A DNA stretch of 64,000 nt from Planococcus citri (taxonomy: Eukaryota; Arthropoda; Insecta; Hemiptera; Pseudococcidae). The position numbers and the translations under genes are program-made. Within the stretch, counting starts at the first letter, position 1; each line of letters starts with the position of its first letter. The notes under the pieces were generated by a model, which saw only the letters and a list, made by a program, of their open reading frames with translations, did no database searches and was not told the origin of the DNA. Where the stretch lies: the NCBI RefSeq assembly GCF_950023065.1, contig NC_088679.1, positions 60,760,001-60,824,000 on the forward strand, given 5' to 3'. This document shows positions 23,163 through 34,158 of the stretch, one piece after another.

Positions 23163-23390
23163 TGACGTCATACGCATTTTATTAAGGTATTTGTGACGTC
23201 AGTCGCCGGAAATATTCGCGACTCATCAACCCTTCCACGATACCACCACCAATTTGCTACCGCCAATGAGACCTATGCAACGCCCGCCGTTATGTCCCTA
23301 CTTTCACACCAAATATTCGTCATCTCTGCTACTTTTACATTGAACTTTCGCCCTTATAAGCTGCTGCACAAGCGTTTTTTCCTCAGTTGT
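23163..23390 (+). promoter_or_regulatory. core-promoter-like block: two CRE sites, TATA box, initiator
   Basis: Two perfect TGACGTCA palindromes lie at 23163-23170 and 23193-23200. TTATAAG at 23354-23360 is followed 30 bases later by an arthropod-type initiator TCAGTT (23383-23388). The spacing is what RNA polymerase II core promoters use. The block is richer in G+C than its surroundings. Downstream DNA has short hairpins (GTTGTTagttccAACAAC) but no long reading frame. A solo LTR or a non-coding RNA promoter are both possible. Confidence 0.4.
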
Positions 23391-24640
23391 TAGTTCCAAC
23401 AACTCACCACGCTAGCTCTTCCAGTTGTTGTACGCATTCCTCCTCACGCTTTTGACTTCTTGCTGCCCAGTGGAATACCTTGGTGACCAAGACTTACGAA
23501 ATACCAATTTATGCTGTGGATACGCTTTCTAAGGACGCTTGGAACTTTTCCCATTCATCATGGACCAACATATCGAGTCACGCCTAACGTGTTCTTATAT
23601 CTCCACCATATTGTGGGATATAAGTCATGAAGGATCATAAATGAGGAACTGTGGAATGTAACTAGCACTCGGGCATCGGGGTTAAAAGCTCGTCAGTAGA
23701 CACGGCACTGAACGCGATGTCCTTAACCAAGACCCCAACAGGGGGTTGTATATGAGCTTTTTGGTTTTGGGCTCAATATGCAACTAAAAATGTTGAAAGC
23801 CTGCCATCAAATTACGCATTTGATTTATTACGTTTTCTACTAGAAGTTTATAATTATCATTTAATTATAGAAGTCTCATTCATGTATATGATTTGAGCAA
23901 CCTGTGATATTACGTGTTTACGCTATCAATACATGAATTTATTATTTGGTTAATCAAGATGTCATAATTTCCTTTGTACGCTTTAACCCTGAGAAGATCT
24001 ATTATCAGGGCTTCATACCTGAACAACTTATGACGTTTTCTACTGTTTTATGACTTTGCGCTTCACGATATCAAGTTCCCCGTTAAATCGTGTATCTGTT
24101 TCCGTTCACGAGGCTCCTTAGGAAAGAGTCAGAGGACATAATGTTGGTGGATAATTGCATTTATGCGAAGAAATGCAATTATATCGAGAATTGACAAAAG
24201 TAATGTGTTCGATTTTGAGACGTGCCCCCCACATTTTGGACGCGGATGTGTGCATTTTAAGAGTACAACCATAGACGACGAGAGAAAATGCGCCATAATT
24301 ACTTTCTCCCCCCCACAATTTTTCCATTCATTGGGCATGACTGAGGTTTGTTTCTGTCTGAGGCTGAGGGCCTTTTTTTTCCAACGCATGAGGAATTTAA
24401 CACACGGTTATAGTAACAAACTGGCGATTCTAATTGGCGGATAGCACTTGACTATGACTAATTAGTTAAATCCTTTTCTCAGCAATTGAAAAGCCAGTCC
24501 TGCATTTATTGTTTTCTCTATTGTTCGAGCTGGAGGTATTGATACTTGTAGTCGTTATGTCGTTGTGCGGTTGTGAGGACATAAATATAAAAATCACGTT
24601 ATGAGGTTTTCGTTTGAATCTGACGTGATTATGCCACATT
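23391..24640. other. structured non-coding stretch, no gene seen
   Basis: Follows the promoter-like block. Several short inverted repeats occur (CTTGGTGACCAAG at about 23480; ATATCTCCACCATATTGTGG and flank at about 23618). The short open frames at 24118-24444 overlap on both strands and have no recognised similarity. Confidence 0.4.
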
Positions 24641-24989
24641 CTGCAGTAAGTTGTGCCAGTCGTGCGATTTTTTTTCTGTCGTTCAATTATCACATGTTTC
24701 GCTTTCTTATAAAAGACCGAAAAAAATTGACAAGTTTTTGGGGTTGATTATCCTATAAGAAATCATCCCTCTCTTGAAAAAGAGAACAAACTTTATTCTG
24801 AAATGTCCAAAATCGTTTGTAATATTCGATCACCACTTGTAAGTTTTATTCTGAGATGTTTAAAACTTTCCATAATCCAAATCATTCCCTCGGCTCCGTT
24901 GTGTGATGGTTGAGCAAAACAACATTTTGTTTTTCAAAAGTCAAATTGAGAATTTTTAACACTGAGAAAAAACATAAATTGTACACATG

Positions 24990-24995
24990 TTTATT
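24990..24995 (-). terminator. polyadenylation signal of copy B
   Basis: AATAAA about 112 bases after the stop codon. Its counterpart in copy C (32063-32068) is conserved at the same distance. Confidence 0.6.
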
Positions 24996-25106
24996 TACCT
25001 ACCTAATCCAAAACAAGAGTGAATACATCTGCTGTCTGCTTATATTACATAATGCATATTATTTAATCTAAAAGTTACGCACAATTGAAAATATGTAGTA
25101 CATATT

Positions 25107-25811
25107 TTACGTATCTTCAGTAAACTTACTCCCAATCAAATCTTTTGCCGGAAACTTATTCTCCTTATTGCCATCTGCATCGTATATTTCCCAAGGCTTA
25201 GCAGATGAAGCATAAGGTAAATCTGTTGCATCCCCTTCAGCTGTGTCATCATCTATCACATTCTGATATTCATATTGTGGAATCTGGCCGTTATTTCGCA
25301 TGTATTTTGTCAATTTTTCATTCTGCACATTGCCATTTGCATCGTATATCTCCCAAGGCTTATCAGATGAAGCATAAGGTAAATCTGTTGACTGAATATC
25401 CCCTTCAGCTGGGTCACCATCTACCACGCTTTGATATTCATATTGTGGAATCTGGCTGTATTTTTGCGTGTATTTTGTCAATTTTTCTTCCACCTTATTG
25501 CCATCCGCATCGTATACTTTCCAAGGCGTAGCAGATGAAGCATAAGGTAAGTTTTTTTCATGTCTATGATTATGCCACATCACAAATATCCCAATGACCA
25601 GTATCACCGCCAGGACATAAATTATAATATGCAATTTTCCAAATAAAAAATATCCTTTTCTGGAGGTGAATTCCACATTTGGAGGGAACAAACGCACGCG
25701 TTCGTTTTCAGGGGTAATTGGATCGATCACAAAAAATGATTCCTTCCTAAAACGAATTGAAGTCGGTGAATAAACATCATTGATTAATCGAAAAGAAATT
25801 TGATATAACAT
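25107..25811 (-). CDS. type II membrane protein with three ectodomain repeats (copy B)
   Basis: An uninterrupted 234-codon frame from ATG at 25811 to TAA at 25107-25109. Residues 18-38 (TSIRFRKESFFVIDPITPEN) match the cytoplasmic part of the parent M1-like protein. Residues 60-79 are the anchor (HIIIYVLAVILVIGIFVMW). Then LPYASS.{2}PW(K/E)(V/I)YDA(D/N)GN opens three repeats at 88-143, 144-197 and 198-217; the first two continue with EKLTKY...QIPQYEYQ.V.D.D.AEGD. The tail SKFTEDT is shared with copy C. No peptidase domain remains. The protein should sit N-in/C-out with an acidic ectodomain of about 150 residues. Upstream, exon 1 of this copy lost the parental frame (the ATG there reads M-K-stop), so I infer a start within this exon. 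AATAAA on the minus strand lies at 24990-24995. Confidence 0.68.
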   Translation of the reverse strand: MLYQISFRLINDVYSPTSIRFRKESFFVIDPITPENERVRLFPPNVEFTSRKGYFLFGKLHIIIYVLAVILVIGIFVMWHNHRHEKNLPYASSATPWKVYDADGNKVEEKLTKYTQKYSQIPQYEYQSVVDGDPAEGDIQSTDLPYASSDKPWEIYDANGNVQNEKLTKYMRNNGQIPQYEYQNVIDDDTAEGDATDLPYASSAKPWEIYDADGNKENKFPAKDLIGSKFTEDT

Positions 25812-26111
25812 TTAACGGCGATGCGATCAAACTTGTTCTAGGTGGATTAGATAGGTATTTTAAGAATCATTTTTCCAACTTGGGTAAGGCAAAAAATGTT
25901 ACCAGTTGGAATTTTTATCTCCCCCCCCCACCTCAAGATCCACTTCGGCACGGCCCTGAGAGTTAATCTTTCTTCGTTGAAAGAAAAGGAAGAAAAGAAT
26001 CAAAAATAATGGTTGATTCAGATGCTTTCTTTATTGAATGACTGGAGTAACGTTTTCATGTACCTACCTACTCATTATTAATTAGGTCGAATAAAATTGT
26101 GGTGTACTTAC

Positions 26112-26178
26112 GTGCTCATAATCAATCACTCTCTGCTGTAGTTGAAGATGATGCAGGGGTCCTCGATGATTATTTCAT
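26112..26178 (-). pseudogene. copy B first exon, start codon out of frame
   Basis: Aligns with parental exon 1 (NNHRGPLHHLQLQQRVIDYEH in the old frame, written here in part as NNHRG and VIDYEH) and keeps the donor GAGCAC|GTAAGT. An extra A after ATG gives ATGAAATAA, so the old start reads M-K-stop. It can still serve as a 5' non-coding exon. Confidence 0.6.
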
Positions 26179-27063
26179 TCACGTTCAATGCTGCCGAGTC
26201 GGAGTCTGATGTTTCATTCATAAACAAACTGGTGCATATAGATGTGACCAGAGATGGGCGCTTCTCATGAAAATTTACCAACCACAGATGTTGAACAGGA
26301 ATAACAGGTTACCATAATTATGCGTACCTTCCTAGCTTTTGTATGCATTGTGGTCATAAAGTACAAATTTATAGGTACAGTTGTGTGCTTGTCATGAAAG
26401 TTTACCAACCACAGGTGTTCAACTGGATATCATGAAGATGCTTACTTTTATAATCCACGTATTATGGTCATAAATTTTACTCGTTTAATTGCACAAATGT
26501 TCATGAAGGTGAATTTTTTTGATTTAGTTTGGATCTCGGGTATGAGCTATTTGCGTAGCAGTATAACATTATAAATGTGCATGATATGATTTTTGATGAA
26601 TTAAAGTGGCAAATTGTTCCATCATATACTCTCGTGATTACGTGATGAAAGGTGCTATTTTCATTTAGGGAACCATTCAAAAAAATGAATAAATATCTTG
26701 GTTAATGATCCTGTTAATCTGGAACTGAAAAGGAGCGAATTTAAACTTAATTTCAACAAAAGGTTTCTTGCGAAGCATTTGGTTCATGAATACAGAATGA
26801 GCTGGAAGATAGATTCATGATTCACGAATTTCATACGTATCTCAAAAAAGTTTGCTTGAATGCATATATTGAACCACGATATGGGAACAGAATTTATTTT
26901 CGTCATAGGTATCTCGAGCTTATGTGCACATTTCAATCAAGACTGTAAATTGAAATGAATAAACCGAATTACGAGTGCAGTTTGTCATTAATATCACAGC
27001 TCTAGAAGACCTACCTTTTGATAACCAAGTTCTCATGAATATTTCATCAATTTCATCGACCCA

Positions 27064-27612
27064 CAGGGCCGTCTAGAGAGAATGTGGGCCCGGAAAAGAG
27101 GATTTTTGAGGGGGGGAGGCTGAACTTATAAAAATTTTCATTTTCTGTTTTGGATTTTTGGGGGCCCAAGTGTGATTTTTTAAAATTTCAAAACGAGGTA
27201 TAGGCTGGCAAAAAAATTTGTATTTTGAGAGAACTAAAAACAATGTTTTTATGTAAGAAGTTTATTTTTTGGCTTGTTAATTTTAAAAAATAAATGAAAA
27301 CAGGCGCAAGTGTGGGCGGAAGCTCTTGAAAATTTCTATTTCGAGAAGCATAAAAACAATACTTTTCATGCTTAAAGTTTATTTTTCACTTTGGAACTTT
27401 AAAAGTTGGATAGGTATTTTTTTTTTTTAGAAATTTCAATTCTTAGAAAAGAAATTAATCGAGGGCAAAGCTTTCAAAATTTTGTATTTTTAGAAGTAAA
27501 AAAACAGGGTTTTCTTTCTTAATTTTCATAACAGGCCTTTCTTTTGTCTGGCCCTACAGAATTCATGAGCCCGGGGTGAACTGCCCTCTTTGCTCCCCTC
27601 TAGATGGCCCTG
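27064..27612. mobile_element. hAT-like non-autonomous element
   Basis: The ends CAGGGCCGTCTAGAG and CTCTAGATGGCCCTG are inverted with one mismatch. CAGGGC-type termini are typical of hAT elements. Inside are GGGGGCCCAAG and GAGGGCAAAGCTTTCAAAAT motifs but no transposase frame. I could not see a clean 8-base target duplication. A related right-half fragment lies at about 36710-36885. Confidence 0.55.
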
Positions 27613-28837
27613 TTCATTCAGTATCTCTCTTCTCCTCCTCTATACCCCAGGGTGTCCATTCTTCAGAAAAACCTAGAAAAGTCTGGGAATTTAGTCGGTC
27701 TTGAAATGTTAAGGAATTTTGGAACTTTCACACAAAACCCCTGGAATTTTGAAAAAATGATCATATATTGCAAATTTTGAATAAGGGCCTGTGATGGATG
27801 AAAAACATTATTTTTTACTTCTCAAAACATAAATTTTCGCAAGCTTTGCCCTTGCTTTTCTTTTCTTTTTCAAGATCAACATCAAAATTTCTAAAAAAAA
27901 TCGAGTTTCATTTTAAATGCCAAAAAACGAACTCACCAAAAAAACATTTTTTCATGTTTTTCAAAATACAAATTTTAAAGAGCTTTTATCGTTTAAATTC
28001 TAAAATTTAAAACCCAAATACTGAACTCCTCATCTTCACATTAAAAAAAAAACATTGTTTTTATGCCTCTCGAAAAAAAAGGTAAACAATTTTACTTTTA
28101 TGGCAATTAAATATTTCACAGATGAAAGAAGTAGTGTAAACAATGAAAATATTTAATCAAAGGGACCATTAATAATTCGGACATGAAAATTCATCGAACA
28201 GGAAATCATAATAGGTATAATTGCAGACCAGATCACCACCATCGAACGAGAAAGTTGAAAATAACAAAACATGCGACTATAGGTACTTAATACATATGTA
28301 TGTATGTATGATAGAAACACGATTTAGTGGTTTGAATCCTTCATGGTTTTCAAGGACATTATTTCGAATACGTTGTCAGGTTTACCATTAGGGCACTCCT
28401 AGACGTAGAGAGGAATGAGAAGGAATAAAATTTCGACGAAAAATATGATTTCCCAACAAAATTATTTACCCCTTCTCATTCCTCCTGCACAGCTCCTGGC
28501 TTATTTACTGAAATCTTATCAATCCTTCTCAGATCTCGAAAGTATTTTATGATATTTCTGAACTTGAAGTGGGTGAATTATACAGTACGGAAATGTTCCC
28601 AAGAACGGGCAGAATAATTACCTAAATTTTGAAAAATGTGGACTGGGGTGCTGAACTCTGCCTTTGAATCCCTCCATGCCCCTCTTATGGGGTTTCTTGA
28701 ATACCTCCCATGCTTCAAAAATCTCTTTTAGGATCCTTATTCATTGTAAAAGGAGCACCGGGGTAAGTCAGAATGAGTTTCTCACAATTTCAACTTTGAC
28801 CAGCTCTTACTCTTCTACAAATGAAACAATATGGATC
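27613..28837. other. no gene seen
   Basis: AT-rich. Starts with a fragment of a dispersed GGGTGTCC...CCTAGAAAAGTCTGGGAAT repeat (about 27650-27720) whose relatives lie at 56475-56560 and 57075-57130. The short frame at 27798-28010 is low-complexity. Confidence 0.45.
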
Positions 28838-31058
28838 AAAGAGCCTTATAGGATAAGATAGTGAAATCCGCACTTTCTCCAATTTTGACGAAACTCACCC
28901 AAAATGTTAGTATGGATGTAAAACCATCCCAAAAATTTTTTTGAGCCGACCCCCCCCCCCCACCTCAACCGGAGAAATGCCCCCCTATGTGTTGAAAATT
29001 CAAAATTCTCGTTCTCCGGAGGGGGTGGTCCAAAAATTTTGAAACTTTCACAAAGAATAGTCACTAGGTAGGTGCGTGTGTGAAATTTTTTTCAAAAAAA
29101 AATGTTCATATTTGGGGTTTTTTTGGGGGTTCCAATTTTCAAAAATTCGTAGGAAAAAAACGAGGAGGGGGCACATTACGAAATTTTCTCAAAAATTTAG
29201 TTACACCATAAGGTATAACATATAATTTTTCCAGGGTCCCAAAAGGGGTGCAACATGGTCAAAAAAATAAAGTTTGAAAAAAAAACATTTATCTCCACTC
29301 TCCAGTACTACCGCGCGTTTTGTCAACACTGTTCCACGGCACCACCCTGAGAAAACTTCATCAAACGCGCGCTCTCAAACTTGGATTTTTTTGAGAAACC
29401 TATTGAAATACCATAATTGCCATCAAAGGTTTTTTGGTGAATATTTTCTAGGGTGGTGTGGTGAACTACAGAGGTATACCTACAAGAATTTTCAACCTCC
29501 TCCCTTCATATTTACCCCTCAAAATTGCGTTTTTCAACACTTATTTTTTGATTTTCACCAACAATGAAAATTGCGAGGTACAATGTGTGGTTTCCTCATT
29601 ATTCGATACCGCTGATCACGAATATGACGTCACGTTTTCTGATGATCTAGCCCCTCCACAGCTTACAGCCCCCACCACAATTTTTACTACAAATTTTTGA
29701 AATAAAGTTACTTTGATGATATTGGTTTCATTTTCATATGATTCAAACCTCCTGAGCACAAATATTGCGTCTGATGTTGTTTTACACTCACCTGGCCCCT
29801 CCGAAGCTTAGCCCTCTCATCAATTTCCCATATTTTCCTAGAGACCTGAATGCAAATACAGACATCTGATTTCGTTTTGCTCATACCCAGCCTCTCCGTA
29901 GGGGGCAAACGCTCTGAAGGGGGTGAGCGTAAAACAAAATCAGACGTCTTTATTTGTGTTTAGATCACATGGAAACGACACCAATAATTATCACATCAAA
30001 GTAACTTATATGTACTTACATATTTCAAAAATGTGTAGTAAAAATTGAGGTGAGGGCTGAAGGCTGTGGAGGGTCTAAATTAGTGTAGCAGAAAATGTGA
30101 CGTCATATTCGTGCTCAGCGGTACCGAATCATGCGGAAACGATACCACATTCATTAATATTTGATTCTTTCAAAATTCTCATTTTACCCCCGCTATGGCA
30201 CCTTTTTTCAATTTTTCAGCATGACGCACCAAAACAAAAATTTTGAAAAAAATATGATACTCAGTGGTCATAAATACATCCAAAAAACGTGTTTAAAATA
30301 TTGTATGTACCTACCTCACAATTTTCATTTTTAGTAAAAAGCATTAAAAAAGTGTTGAAAAACGCAATTTTGAGGGGTAAATATGAAGAGAGGGGGTTGA
30401 AAATTCTTGTAGGTATACCTCTGTAGTTCACCACACCACCCTAGAAAATTTTCACCAAAAAACCTTTGATGGCAATTATGGTATTTCAGTAGGGTTCTCA
30501 AAAAAATCCAAGTTTGAGAGCGCGCGATTGATGAAGTTTTCTCAGGGTGGTGCCGTGGAACAGTGTTGACAAAACGCGCGGTAGTACTGGAGAGTGGAGA
30601 TACATGTTTTTTTTTCAAACTTTATTTTTTTGACCATGTTGCACCCCTTTTGGGACCCTGGAAAAATTATATGTTATACCTTATGGTGTAACTAAATTTT
30701 TGAGAAAATTTCGTAATGTGCCCCCTCCCCGTTTTTTTCCTACGAATTTTTGAAAATTGGAACCCCCCCCCCCAAACAACCCCCAAATATGAACATTTTT
30801 TTTTGAAAAAAATTTCACACACGCACCTACCTAGTGACTATTTTTTGTGAAAGTTTCAAAATTTTTGGACCACCCCCTCCGGAGAACGAGAATTTTGAAT
30901 TTTCAACACATAGGGGGGCATTTCTCCGGTTGAGGTGGGGGGGGGGTCGGCTCAAAAAAATTTTTGGGATGGTTTTACATCCATACTAACATTTTGGGTG
31001 AGTTTCGTCAAAATTGGAGAAAGTGCGGATTTCACTATCTTATCCTATAAGGCTCTTT
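28838..31058. repeat. 2.2-kb near-perfect palindrome (long inverted repeat)
   Basis: The arm starting AAAGAGCCTTATAGGATAAG at 28838 is mirrored by the arm ending at 31058. About 750 bases at each end match closely. Less similar inverted homology continues inward to near 29,900, with an additional small hairpin around 29856-29965. Matching open frames on opposite strands (29274-29567 plus, 30331-30618 minus) are simply the two arms. No transposase was found. It resembles a fold-back element. Confidence 0.9.
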
Positions 31059-32062
31059 ATTTATGTAGGTTCCGATAAGGGTTCTTCACCTGTGGTAAAA
31101 ATTTGAGCGCGATTATCACAGCAGCTTTCGCTCAGTGGAATAAAATATAAATTGCTCCGACTTACCCCGATTTGAGGTGTCAGAACAGGCTCTACTTTGC
31201 AGAGGGGTAGTTCCAAACAGAGCGTCCAAGAAAAATTGCGCACGAACAAAATTGTAGAGAATTTAATTCTCTTTCAGATTACTGTGATCAGATTTCAACC
31301 AAGACGCACGGTTTGTCCACTATATGCGAAAAACTAGAAGATTGAACATCTGTATTTGAAAACAAATTCAAAACAACAAAATACAATTGAACCAAAGGCA
31401 TGTAAAATTAAACACGATCGCGAAAATTGTTATGCCATGATGAAGTAGGGATAGTACCCTCAAGTCACCTTTAGGTAGCACCTTGGCAGATACATATAAG
31501 CCTCTAGAGCGGGTTTTCTGACTTACCCCGGTGCACCTTAACAAAAATATCATGCTTCTATTATGAAATGCAGTTTATACCTACCCCAAATACTGCAGTT
31601 GATATGCCACATTCTGTTGTAAGTTGTGCTTGCTGTGCAATTTTTTTTCTGTCGTTCGATTATATATTTTCTCTTTTCTTATAAGACACCAAAAAAATTG
31701 ACAAGTTTTTGGCGATTTCCTCGACTCTTTGAAATTTGCAATAATGACCAAGAAACCAGCACCACTGCATTCCAAAATATTATTTCTAGTCTCAGAAATA
31801 ATATCTTTTCGATCGTCCTATAAAAAATCATCCTTCCCTTGAAGAAAAGAACAAATCTCATTCTGAAATGTTTAAAATCTTTTGTAATATTCGATCACCA
31901 CTTGTAAGTTTTATTCTGAGATGTTTGAAAATTTCCATGCTTCAATCCAAATAATCCTCTAAAAGCTCCATCAGGTGATGGTTGAGTAAAACAACATTTT
32001 GTTTTTCAAAAGTCAAATTGAGAATTTTCAAGACTGAGAAAAAACAGAAACGTAGTATAATC

Positions 32063-32068
32063 TTTATT
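32063..32068 (-). terminator. polyadenylation signal of copy C
   Basis: AATAAA on the minus strand, about 110 bases past the stop, at the same relative place as in copy B. Confidence 0.55.
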
Positions 32069-32177
32069 TACCTATCTAATCCAAAACAAGAGTGAATACA
32101 TCTGCTGTCTGTTTATACAAATACCTATTAGATGCGTAATTATATTTAATCTAAAAGTTATGCTCAATTTAGATATT

Positions 32178-32717
32178 TCACGTATCTTCAGTAAACTTAC
32201 TTTCAATCAAATTTGCTGCCGGAAACCTATTCCCATCATATACGCTGTTATCCTCGATCACGTTTTCCGGCTCATACCTACTCCCCTCAGACATACTTTC
32301 AGTTGCAATATCTACTGGCCTAGGCTTATTCCCTGCAGACTTACATGTATGCTTTGCCGGCTGAAACTGTTTCCCTGAAGATGTACTCTCATTCTCCTCA
32401 ATCAAACCCGAACCTGTTGGATGAATTTTACGCCCATAAACCTCATTCTCAATCATACCTGTTGGCATATCCTTAATACCCTCAGACGTACTTTCAAGAA
32501 AACCTGTCGTCCTGAACTCATTCCCGTCGGATATACTCTGACTCGAAGCTATTGGCAGAAGTGTATCCCCTTCAGCTGGATCATCATCTATCGCGTTTGG
32601 ATATAGATTTTGTGAAAGCTGGCTACTTTTTCGCTTGTATTTTGTCAAGTTTTCATCCTCTTCGTTGCCAGCTGCGTAAGGTGCACGCTGTGCGAATAAA
32701 GGTTCTACGCGTAATTC
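32178..32717 (-). CDS. copy C ectodomain exon
   Basis: Acceptor CTCCAG|GAATTA at 32717, phase 0, 179 codons to TAA at 32178-32180. It opens ELRVEPLFAQRAPYAAGNEE and then NLTKYKRKSSQLSQN, a diverged version of the copy B repeat, including AIDDDPAEGD. The rest is a novel Ser/Glu-rich stretch with weak ESTSEG, ENESTSSG and ESMSEG-type periodicity. It ends LIESKFTEDT like copy B. Polar and acidic throughout; a signalling or mucin-like ectodomain is possible but unproven. Confidence 0.6.
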   Translation of the reverse strand, partial: ELRVEPLFAQRAPYAAGNEEDENLTKYKRKSSQLSQNLYPNAIDDDPAEGDTLLPIASSQSISDGNEFRTTGFLESTSEGIKDMPTGMIENEVYGRKIHPTGSGLIEENESTSSGKQFQPAKHTCKSAGNKPRPVDIATESMSEGSRYEPENVIEDNSVYDGNRFPAANLIESKFTEDT

Positions 32718-32903
32718 CTGGAGATTCAAGGAAGATTTGTCAAAGTACATAAATGAAAATGCTTGTGTATAATATGGTATTGTTCGTCATCGACTTGACG
32801 GAGTTTCAATATGTTGAAATGGGTACCGGTTGGTAAATAATGCGACGATCGATGATGACATAAACGACTCAACCTAGGTAACAAAATACAAATAAATTCT
32901 CAC

Positions 32904-33137
32904 CTGATTTTTTTCATGTTTATGATGCCACATCGCAAGTATCCCAATGACCAGTATCAACGCCAGGACATAAATTATATGTAATTTTCCAAACAAAAAA
33001 CATCCTTTCCTGGTGGCGAATTCCACATTTATTGGGAATAAACGCACGCGTTCGTTCTCAGGGGTGATAGGATTGTTCACAAAAAATGATTCCTTCCTAA
33101 AACGAATCGAAGTTGGTGAATAAACCTCATTGATGAT
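32904..33137 (-). CDS. copy C anchor exon, start codon not identified
   Basis: 78 open codons from just after TAA (33138-33140) to donor AATCAG|GTGAGA, phase 0, joining exactly to the ectodomain exon at 32717. It contains SPTSIRFRKESFF, PITPENERVRLFPIN and the anchor HIIYVLALILVIGILAMW. No ATG lies in this frame before the anchor, and an in-frame stop precedes it. The copy may be a pseudogene, may splice to an unrecognised first exon, or may start at a non-ATG codon. Confidence 0.5.
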
Positions 33138-34158
33138 TTATCGAAAAGACGTAGCAGATAACGTAACAGTTGAAAAGACTATATTGAATCGTTACATCGT
33201 TTCTAGGAGTCTAACTGAACTCTCTTGAACACTTCTCAACTCTTTTTTGCAGTTGAAATAATTATTACAAAAGTCAACAAGTACTTCAGTGGTACCTACA
33301 CCTATTGCCTGCACCACTGGTCATACTTTGAATTTGTTTTCCAATTCTATGATCATGTAGAGTTGGAGTTTCTTCTTCGTTGAATGAGAGGAAGAAAAGG
33401 AATCAAAAAGAATCGTTGATTCAGAGACTTTTTTCATTAAGGAGGTACAGTAGGTAAAATCGACGTATGCTTATTATTAATGGGTTCGAATAAAATCGTT
33501 GTGTACTTACGTGCTCATGATTAATCACTCGCTGCTGTACGGAGTTGAAGATGATATGTACGAAACAAAAGTCCTCTGCGAGTATTGCATTCAAGTTCGA
33601 TGTAGTGGAGTCTAGGTCTACCTAATGTTTCATTGGTGAACGAATTGCACAAATGGGTAGACAGAGGTAGAGTAACCACAGGTGTTGAATTGGATATCAT
33701 AACGATGCCTATACCTTCCTAACCTACCGTATTGTGGTCATAAATTTTACTCGTTTGATTGTACAAATGTTTGTGAAGGTGATTTTTTCGATAAACGAAT
33801 TTTTCTCATTCAAATTTAGTTTGGCTCTCTCGTATAAGCTGTCTGCGTAGCACTCGCATAATAAAATAATGTGCGTGATACATACTTAGGTACATATGAT
33901 TTGATGAATTATTGCGACAAATTTTTTCGAATGTAGTGTTACTCTCCATTTTTCGCACATTTTTTACTTTAATAATATAGGTACACCTTTTACTGTATGA
34001 ACACTTTATTCACACAAAAACTAGTATAAAAAATTGAAATTAAAACATAATTTTTGAGACGGGTTTCAGTCTACTTAGTGACCATTATCATTCACGAATT
34101 GGGAATTGAAGTGCGACGTCACAATTACGTCACAGCTCATTTTTACCGGATTTCACGT

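Larger units (their letters stand above)
24640..26700 (-). repeat. segmental duplicate B of the M1-like gene 5' end
   Basis: Carries diverged copies of promoter-proximal DNA, exon 1 (about 26112-26178), a ~300-base intron and the anchor exon. These are in the same order and spacing as the parent at 20.9-22.0 kb. Its 3' flank (24640-25106) also matches 31600-32177, so B and C share a more recent ancestor. Confidence 0.8.
31600..33950 (-). repeat. segmental duplicate C of the M1-like gene 5' end
   Basis: Includes the 3' flank shared with B, the ectodomain exon, the anchor exon, a diverged exon 1 ending at donor CAC|GTAAGT (33511), and the conserved upstream DNA at 33735-33900. Confidence 0.78.

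Noticed and set aside
29274..30618. Near-identical 95-97-codon frames on opposite strands
   Set aside because: They are the two arms of the long palindrome, with no similarity to known proteins.
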